A stretch of 60,000 nucleotides of DNA from Lineus longissimus (Eukaryota > Nemertea > Pilidiophora > Heteronemertea > Lineidae), in contig NC_088308.1 in the NCBI RefSeq assembly GCF_910592395.1, forward strand, positions 11,363,001-11,423,000, read 5' to 3'. Numbering within the stretch: position 1 is the first letter of the stretch; each line of letters starts with the position of its first letter. Of the stretch, positions 24,201-33,700 are shown one piece after another. Both the position numbers and the translations under genes were made by a program. The notes beneath the pieces are model-generated. The model worked only from the letters and a program-made list of their open reading frames with translations. It made no database searches and had not been told where the DNA came from.

Positions 24201-27200
24201 CTCTTACTTGTAGGAATCCACTTCAAACCAATTAGACACAGACAACTTTCAAATTGATTCACAGCAATCTACGTTCTTAGCGCTTTGCATCGTAGATCGC
24301 TATGGCAACTATCTGGTCCTGCCCAGAGCAAAGTGGTTTTAAAACTGCCAGCAATAATTGAATGAATCTTTAATATTCTAATTTCAGCATGTGCATCAAA
24401 ATATTCCGGGGGGACTGTACACTACTACCCATCATTCCATGCTCAGCATTTGCCTGGTCAAGCAGAAAGATTTGAGACGGATCTAAAACGATACTTCTCC
24501 AGGAAGATTGGCTTCGAAGCTGTCATGAGAATTAGGTGTTCAAGGGGTAAGAAGATGCCAATGAATGTTTTTTCTTGGTTAATTATTATTTTCTCCTTTT
24601 GGAGATTGATAACTTATATCAAATCATATTATGATAACCGGCTTGGTAACCCTGTTGGATTTTTGCCTGAGGTATCTAGCCCACCAGAAGCAACTGTCCA
24701 CATGTGTGTGATCTTTTACTTGCCCTGGCATAGACACTCTCAAAGTCGTTAGGAAGAGCAAGGAATTTTGGTTCCTTCAAAAGTACATAAAGTGTGCTAT
24801 TCAAGTGAGTTTATCAGTGAGATAACAGCTATGGTGCTTAAGAAGTAAATCGTTTTGAATAGCACTCTATAAATAGGCCACGTGTATCAAAAATAAAATC
24901 AAAAGAGTTTTTTTTTATTCATGGAAGTGTACATCTTTCTGTCGGATATAATTCACTTTTTGAATATCACCTCTTTCAATCGTTTCATTATTCCAGGTCT
25001 CAGTATTCACACGTTTCATGGGAACTTCTTTGTGAGGTCGACAGATCTGTTGTCTTTACCCAACATCAACCCGGATGCAGGTTTTGGTATGCAGATGTCC
25101 ATTGAAGATCCATTGACGGACGGTTCGACCGTGTGCTTCCAGGCTGCGCTGCTTTACACATCTAGTAAGGGTATGTCATCACTTAGCATGTACTATTGTA
25201 CTGCTTTCTGTGGCGTTCAGCATTTTGAATATATTTCCTAGAAGAGTTTGAAAAAGGGAGTGATGTTTCAGACGCTTTTCATTCAATGTTTAAACTGAGC
25301 CTTTTAACACAAGTTTAGTTTTGAAATGACCACTTATTAAAAGGTTGGATTTCATTCCGTCCCAAGTCATCTTTTTTTCTTCATCTATATCATCATTATA
25401 GTATGATCATGATCTTCAAAGATTTTTCCTTGCATCTTCTAAAATATGTGTGAAACGCTTTTCATTTGAAAATGTTAATCCTGTAAAATGTGTTCTTACA
25501 TTGTATCTTGTTGTCCTCAAATTGGTTGGTCTCGTTGATTTTCTGCTAAATATTCCATTCCCTGCTGATATAAGTATACTTTTAACTGTGGCAAGGATTA
25601 TAAATCTAAAATCATTTCTGCATTGCCAAGCCTCTCTTATGATATATTAGGTTCAGTTCCTCAAAAGATTACATTGTATCTTATTGTCCTCAAATTGGTT
25701 AGTCTCGTTGATTTTCTCCTAAATATTCCATTCCCTGCTGATATAAGTATACTTTTAACTGTGGCAAGGATTATAAATCTAAAATCATTTCTGCATTGCC
25801 AAGCCTCTCTTATGATATATTAGGTTCAGTTCCTCAAAAGATTACATTGTATCTTATTGTCCTCAAATTTGTTAGTCTCGTTGATTTTCTCCTAAATATT
25901 CCATTCCCTGCTGATATAAGTATACTTTTAACTGTGGCGAGGATTATAAATCTAAAATCATTTCTGCATTGCCAAGCCTCTCTTATGATATATTAGGTTC
26001 AGTTCCTCAAAAGATTACATTGTATCTTATTGTCCTCAAATTGGTTAGTCTCGTTGATTTTCTCCTAAATATTCCATTCCCTGCTGATATAAGTACACTT
26101 TTAACTGTGTCAAGGATTATAAATCTAAAATCATTTCTGCATTGCCAAGCCTCTCTTATGATATATTAGGTTCAGTTCCTCAAAAGATTTGATGACAAAA
26201 ACCGTAAACCCGGGAAGATTCACAGCTATTGTTGTATGCAATTATTTGAAATTGTGATGTTTTGTGGCATTTTGACAACCCTTTATTACGGCATTTTCAA
26301 AAGTGATTTGCACTCTGGTAAAAATAGCTCAGAAAGTGGCTGAAATTATGTCAAAACTCAGACAAAATTGACGTCGTACAAGGCACAAATTAATCTCAGA
26401 TCTTGGACTGGGTAACCAGTGTTTGTTACATCATGAGTAGCGGAGCTCTATTGACAGTCATTTCAATTTCTTTTTTGCTGGAACTTGGGAATTTTGCCTG
26501 ACAGGAAACACTCAAAATAAAACAAAGATGGAAATGTCCTTGTTTACAGTACTGCTTTTAAGATGTGTTGTCAATGTCCACTTCAAAGGCTTCTTTGGTG
26601 TAGGAAATTGTCACATATGTTGGTATGTTTGTGTAGTCAGGTGGGTTGCTTTTTGCAACAATAATGGTCTCAGTCAAGTGTTTTTCTTTTGAATTTACAA
26701 TGTACATATAAGTGTTATTCGGGTATAATTGTCTTTGTATTCATTTTGTATCTGTGGAGTCTAATTTTGAAACTGTGTTATTGTTTGTATCCATCATGGA
26801 AGTACTTTCCAGGCCCTTTTTCCATGAGGATAGCCTGTTTGACAGCCAATATTCAATCAGTTGTGTTGCGATCCCCCACCCAGACACATTCTTGCATCAT
26901 TGCTGTTCGACTAGTTGATAGAGGTCACTGATGTGTGTACTGTTTCTGGTGCATGCACTGAAAACCCTTGGGCTCATTCTCAAAAAGTAGAGGGAAAACC
27001 CTGTGTATAGGCTACTTTCTTAGGCCTGGTATTGGCTGTCAGCGCCTCTTGGCCTGCGCAGATACAATTGCTGCATCAATAAGACTCGCAGGATAAAGGT
27101 GGATGGCCAGGGCATAAGCCGATGCATATGCCAGTGCCAGTACTCCAATGGCGTCATCCAACCAACCAGATTAGAAGTAATTGTGCTCTTTAAGTCAGTA

Positions 27201-27679
27201 AGATCTGATGGTGCCATTTATAACAAGTACCAAGTATAGATATTTTCTCAGAGGGTTGATATCGTTCTTTTGTCAAACAGCTCCACTATGAACCATTCAA
27301 GCCTGCGTTTATAATTGCAGCTACGTGCCGCAAAAAGATCTCTAAAACCGGCAATCGCCAGGTTTGCAAATGATCACAGGTTGCTGTGATCACTGATTGT
27401 TGTCGCAGACACCCAATTTTTGTCGTTTGTTTGTGGGTTGCTTCAGGGAGATTCTCAAAAAATACAGCAGGTGGAATTGGGCGGCTCGTAGCTAAAGGGG
27501 TCAAGAGATAAAACAGAGTGTGACCAGATATGTAATTTCTTATATATGAATCGATATGAACAAACCAGATGGTCTTTAAAAGCAGTAGGTATTTGCATTA
27601 CCCATTCCCATAGCTTTTTAGCTCAGCTGACTAAGTCAGCCGAGCTTGTCAAATAAGTTGTTCAGTGGCGTCCGTCTGT

Positions 27680-27713
<34 letters not shown>

Positions 27714-30700
27714 GTTAAACCCATGGTGCACATTTTGTAACCGTAAGACCTAGAGACTTCAATTTTGCATTTCTGGATACTTCTGGTCAAACTCTACTTT
27801 CAAAACAAAATTTGTCGCCATTCGACCTACTTCCTGCGAGCGAGAGTGCATGAAGGAAACTGGCCTATATCGGCCTAGGAGCAGCAGAATTAGTCGAAAT
27901 ATGCTCTAATATTAAGATAAAATTCTTGAAAATCTATTTTATTGAGAAAAAGTTCAAAATTTTAACAGGAGAGGGCGCTACCTGCCTTTTAATTATTTCT
28001 GCCGATTCAAATTCCCGCCCGATGATGTCAGCCATCAATGAAGTCTCCTATTTGCCAGTTCTCAAAACATGGCAGCTACACAACAAAAGCAGTAGCTCCA
28101 GGAATAAATCACTGTTCACTTCAGCTTCGTAATCGATTGTACCCCCACTTTATTGTGTTTTGTGTGGTGTTCCTATTCAATCAACGATGTAAGGCCTTAT
28201 TATGTTGGTTTTAATTGAGAAGGTGCATTATAAGCGGCATACGAAATACCGAAGCGGAGACAAAATAGCGGCATGTTGTTTACGCCATGTGCAATAATCT
28301 TGGAGCTCAATGACACTCAAGTACCCAACTTTCTGCTTAAAAAGTAGTCTGGTAGGCGATATTATCACTAGTTCGTTTCAGTGGTAGTCATAAGGTCTTT
28401 AGGGACTACTTTCAGAAATTCGTTCTTGAAAATTTGGCCACATTTCTGTGAAAACGATATCGGAAGTGCATGCTCTGTTCGCGATGACATCGCCGATGTA
28501 TTTTGAAGTGGAGAATTCCCACAGTATGTGCAGTGAATCGGCATGATTCTGTTCGCCTATTAAGTTTAGTTCTACGATTCTTTCATGAGTAAAAAGTAGA
28601 CATTCAAGCAATACAATAATGTCACTCCCATAAAAATTGATTGGAAATTGAGGGAGCTACGGCATTCTGTTCGGCAACTGGTAGCGCTGAAAAAATACAT
28701 TGCATACTGTACAATACCAAATGGCACATTTTAAAAAGCGCTCATTGGACAACGTAGGGAATCCCCAGAAATGACGTCATCGTTGGTCTAAATAGAAAAC
28801 TACGGTGGCGCAGTAGAGCACAAGAAAAGGTTTAGCATTAACTTCAGCAACAAAACGATTTCTCATGAATGATTTATTTGATCATCATCAGCTTGTTTCC
28901 CCTGATAGATAAAAAAATGATTTACAATTTCCATCAAAGTTTTCTATTTTGTGTATAGTCACATGTTATTTAACTGGCAAGGAGCCAAGCAGTTTTGAAT
29001 ATTCGCGGGAAAATACTTCGTACTTGTAAACGAGGCTATGACAATGAGTATCCTCATTCATGGCATAAACTTCATGTTTCGGTAAATATTTTAATACGAT
29101 GATTTCACCCGAATTATGGTCAGGATTGAGGAATGAACAGTGGCATAATTATGTTAACCAAAAACATTGGAACCGTAGTGAACGCAAAATGATATCAAAT
29201 ACCATGGAGCATGCCATTTTCATGCATAATCAACTAAACACCGGGAAGATATTAATGATATTAACTCAGCTGAGCGCCAGGCCCTTGGGCCTCTTGTTCT
29301 CCTAACTTAACAGATAATGAGGATGTGTGCTGTATTTTTCCAGGTGAACGCCGGATACGAGTCCACACGATGTGCCTCCCTGTCTCCAATCAAGTTAATG
29401 ATGTAATTGCAAGTGCAGACCAGCAAGCAATTGTGGGGCTTTTAGCAAAAATGGGTAAGTCTTTATTATACGCAGTGATGCCTTGCTTTACTCAATGTCC
29501 CAAAAAATTTAATTTGAAGCACATGCCTATGGTGTAAATACACTTCACAGATGCTGTTAGGGTCATTTATGAAAATATACTGATCATGTCGATACGACAT
29601 TAAGGGATAAGAATTTTTACTTTTAAAATGGGAAATTGTTGCGGACCTCAAAATATGGATGAATTGTCAGACTGTTGATGTTATGACTCCAGGGATTTTC
29701 CACTCGAAGTCTCCAGGGTTGATTTCAATCTCAGTTGTAATGGGTCTAGGCTGTGATGCTTGCCAATTTTCGTCTCAATCTCTCACATGCCGTGTGTTGT
29801 CTTGCAGGTGTGGATCGTACCCATGCGTCGAGCCTCGGTGATGCCCGCGAGGCCATGATCAATGCTGCTGTCGATGCTATCGGTGCCTTCAGTAGCACGT
29901 TGCCTGCTGCACAGAGGATAGGTTCTCTGTCAGCCTGCTACTCCATTAGGTTACTGCCAATGTATGTGCTGGCTATGATGAAGAGTGTAAGTACATGGAC
30001 AGGCCCCTGCGTACTTAACGGAACTGACACAACTCATCCCGTGATCTTAGGTTGACTGAAAAGATACTTCTCTCCACACCTAGGTTCAAGAGTGTGAGCT
30101 TTGGTGCTTTGAGTCGCAGCTCTGGCCCTCTGGAATAGTCAAGACCATAGTATATGCCAGATGGACACTCTGGGCAATATTACAAAAAGGCCCCATAAAC
30201 TTAACTATTCCAAGAGACACTTTACATAATGGACTGATAAATTGGGGGGGCATTCTTGAACATTTAACACCAAGTGGAAACGGCGCCTTACAAATTAAAT
30301 TTTACTTACACTTACTGACCAATTGATGGTCAGTTGTCACTAAATCGGACCTGTCTGAATGGTGTGAAATTGACATGTTTTTTTTCGCCTGGGGAAATGG
30401 TTACATCATTGTTTTGGCACAAAAGTCTGGTCACAACAGGGAGACACTTGTAAATCTGGAAATATTCTGGTCCATTTTATTTGTGGTTTTGTGAAATTGC
30501 TACTTTTAATTTTACGCTGTGACAACCCTGTAACAGTGATTTCATTTGAGTTTCTGTAAATGCAAAAAACATGAAAATAAAATTCCATGTTTACAGTATA
30601 GGCAGGGGCTAGGGGTCAAAATACATGGCATGTGGGTCAGGAATTCGTAATTTCAAATCATCATCGATACAAGCAAGTGAACATTTTCAGTTAGTTTTAG

Positions 30701-33700
30701 ATCTCTGCGCTGTGGGAGTGTTTCAAATTTCATGAGAGTTTTATCCTTGGCTGGCTTTCATTAAAGCATAAGACTGTATAGATTAGAACATATCCCAGTA
30801 GATTCAGAAGTTGACAAAAAGACTTCACTTGTTTACCCGTCTTGCATTGCTCATATTGGGTGTAATAAGTTCTTGCCACTCGTTCCAGAGTAGGTAAAAA
30901 TTGTTAGTGGTTTTCATCAAGCTTGTTGTTGTTATCTGGTTTATTTTTTATTTGCCATTCCCTTTAATACTTTCCATGTTTTCTTACAGACTGCATTCCG
31001 AGCAGGCTCCGGTGTCAAGTTAGACGAGCGAGTGTTTGCCCTTGAGGAATGCAAAAGTTTACCTCTTCAGTTCCTGATGATGAGGTTCTACCCCGATCTC
31101 TACCCTGTTCACAACCTCGAAGACAAGGTCAGTTGTTCCTATAATACCCAAGTTCTATGTCATGGTCTGCGCCAAGGCAGTCCTGTGGCTCATTGCCAGT
31201 AACTGTTAGTCAGTGATGCCTTCTACAACCAACCAGACCATTCAAAAGTAACACTCTAGAGCGTAATCGAATATATACCATCTGTATGGAATCTTACTTG
31301 GCGTTGCTCAAACACATCAGGACAAGGCATAGCAACTTTACCATATATATACTGCTGTGTCTGATTGGTAACAATTATGACCTAGAGATCCTTCCCTTGG
31401 TTGTACTTTAATAAAAATTGGGGAACACAGGAAGTGCTGTGTTATCCTTAAGATCACATCACAGTCGTAGATTGAAATAGTTTTACTGGTTACTTTATTC
31501 AATTGCTTTTATTATGCCCCCGCTAAAGTGGGGGCATTATGTTCTTAGGTGGTTTCCGGCCGCCGCCGGGTCCGCCACCGCACTGAATTCCAGACTATAA
31601 CTCAAGAACCCCTTGCTCGGCTGACTTGAAATTTTTAGGGGGTGTAGGCCTAGTGTGTCAAAGGGTCCCTATTGTTTTTTGGCGCGTTCCAAAATCCAAT
31701 ATGGCCGCCAGCCGCCATCTTAGATTTTCGCATTCCGCTCGTTTACTAGAGAACCAGAGGTCCAACAGTCTTCAAACTTTTGTGGTGTAATGGTCTATGG
31801 TAGGGGAGGTTCCCTATCGATTTTGGGCTCGACCCGAAATCAAAGATGGCCGCCAGCCACCATCTTAGATTTTCGCATTCCGCTCGTTATCTGGAGAACC
31901 GGAGGTCCAACAGTATTCAAACTTTTGTGGCGTAATGGTCTATGATAGGGGAGGTTCCCTATCGATTTTGGGCCCGACCCGAAATCAAAGATGGCCGCCA
32001 GCCACCATCTTAGATTTTGGCATTCCGCTCGTTAACTGGAGAACCAGAGGTCCAACAGTCTTCAAACTTTTGTGGTGTAATGGTCTATGGTAGGGGAGGT
32101 TCCCTATCGATTTTGGGCCAGACCCGAAATCAAAGATGGCCACCAGGTCCCCGACTTGGTGATTTGTATTCCGCCCCGTAAATTAAGAACCGAGTGAGTG
32201 ACAGACCTGAAACTTATGTGGTGTTATTACCTAGTGTAGGGGAGGTTCCCTATCCATTTTGGGCCCGATCTGAAATCCAAGATGGCTGCCAGGCCCGACT
32301 TGGTTTTTCGCATTCCGACCTGTAACTCAAGAACCAAGTGAGTGACAGACCTGAAACTTATGTGGTGTGATGAGGTTGTGTAGGGGAGGTTCCCTGTCGA
32401 TTTTGGGCCTGACCCAAAATTCAATATGGCTGTCAGCAGCCAGCTTAGATTTTGGTATTCCGATTGTTAACTGAAGAACTAGAGGTTTGACACACTTCAA
32501 ACTTTTGTGGTGCAATGGTCATTCAGGAGATGCTCTCTATCAATTTTGGGCGTGTTCCAAAATCCAATATGGCTGCCAGCAGCCAACTTAGATTTTGGTA
32601 TTCCGATTGTTAACTGAAGAACTAGAGGTTTGACACACTTCAAACTTCTGTGGTGTAATGGTCTTCAGTAGGGGAGTTTCTCTATCGATTTTGGGCGCAT
32701 TCCAGAATCCAAAATGGCCTCCAGCCGCCATCTTAGATTTTTGCTGAGATGAGATAAGATAAGAGATGAGATAAATTAAATAGCCACGCAGTTGCTATTC
32801 ATTGATATCTATCTGAGCATTGGATATTCTGTGACAGACATCAGGAGATGAGATAAATAGCTAGGCAATTCCTATTCATTGATATCCGAGCATTGGATAT
32901 TCTGTGACTGACACCAGGAGAAGGGATAAATAGCCTGACAGTTGTTATTCATTAGCATGTAAGCAATGGATATTCTGTGACTGATTCTAGCAGATTGCAC
33001 TAGCTACCCGGCAGTGACTAGTCTTTAACTTCCTGAGTACCAGATATTCTGTGACTGATTCCAGGCGATCGCATAATTATGACAACGGCGAAAATAGTAT
33101 AGACCACGCTTCACCTCTGTAGTGAGTAAATGGGAAAACCAACCTCTGCTGTTCACGTGCATGTCTATTGTCAGACCAACTTGCCCAGTCAACAGCCATA
33201 TTATTGTGGATGTTATTTGAGAGTCTCCACAAAATTTCATAAACAGCCACAGAGAAGATATTATCGTATTTATGCGCTAAAAAGCGCACTGCGCTTATAT
33301 TCGAGGTGCGCTTATAGCCACAATTTCATATTTATAGGCTAAATAACGCGCGCAATGAACATATTAACACACCGAACACACCAGAGCGGGGGCATACATT
33401 CGCAATTTGCCCCAATTGCGTTATATATTTCTAGTTATAATATTGATTTATTTCAGGATTCGATTACCAAAAATGATTCTGTGATACCCCAACCGCCACG
33501 AATTCAGTTGTCAAGTGCAAATGTGGACAGACATGGTGCCTACTTGTTGGACTCGGGCAACCGTATGATACTGTGGGTCGGCGGTGCTGTCAGCGACAAG
33601 TTTTGTCAAGAGGTTTTCGACAGACCCAACTTTATGTCAATACAAGATGGAATGGTGAGTTAAAAAGCAGTTGAAAGCAGTAAGAATGATAATTCCACAA

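Noticed and set aside
25499-26189. CRISPR-like array or repeated small genes
   Set aside because: Units are contiguous 173-bp tandem copies with no spacers. The frames merely repeat with the period; this is an intronic satellite in an animal gene.
27020-27504. DNA transposon bounded by TTCTCAAAAA blocks
   Set aside because: The shared blocks are direct, not inverted, and no target duplication or coding region supports an element.
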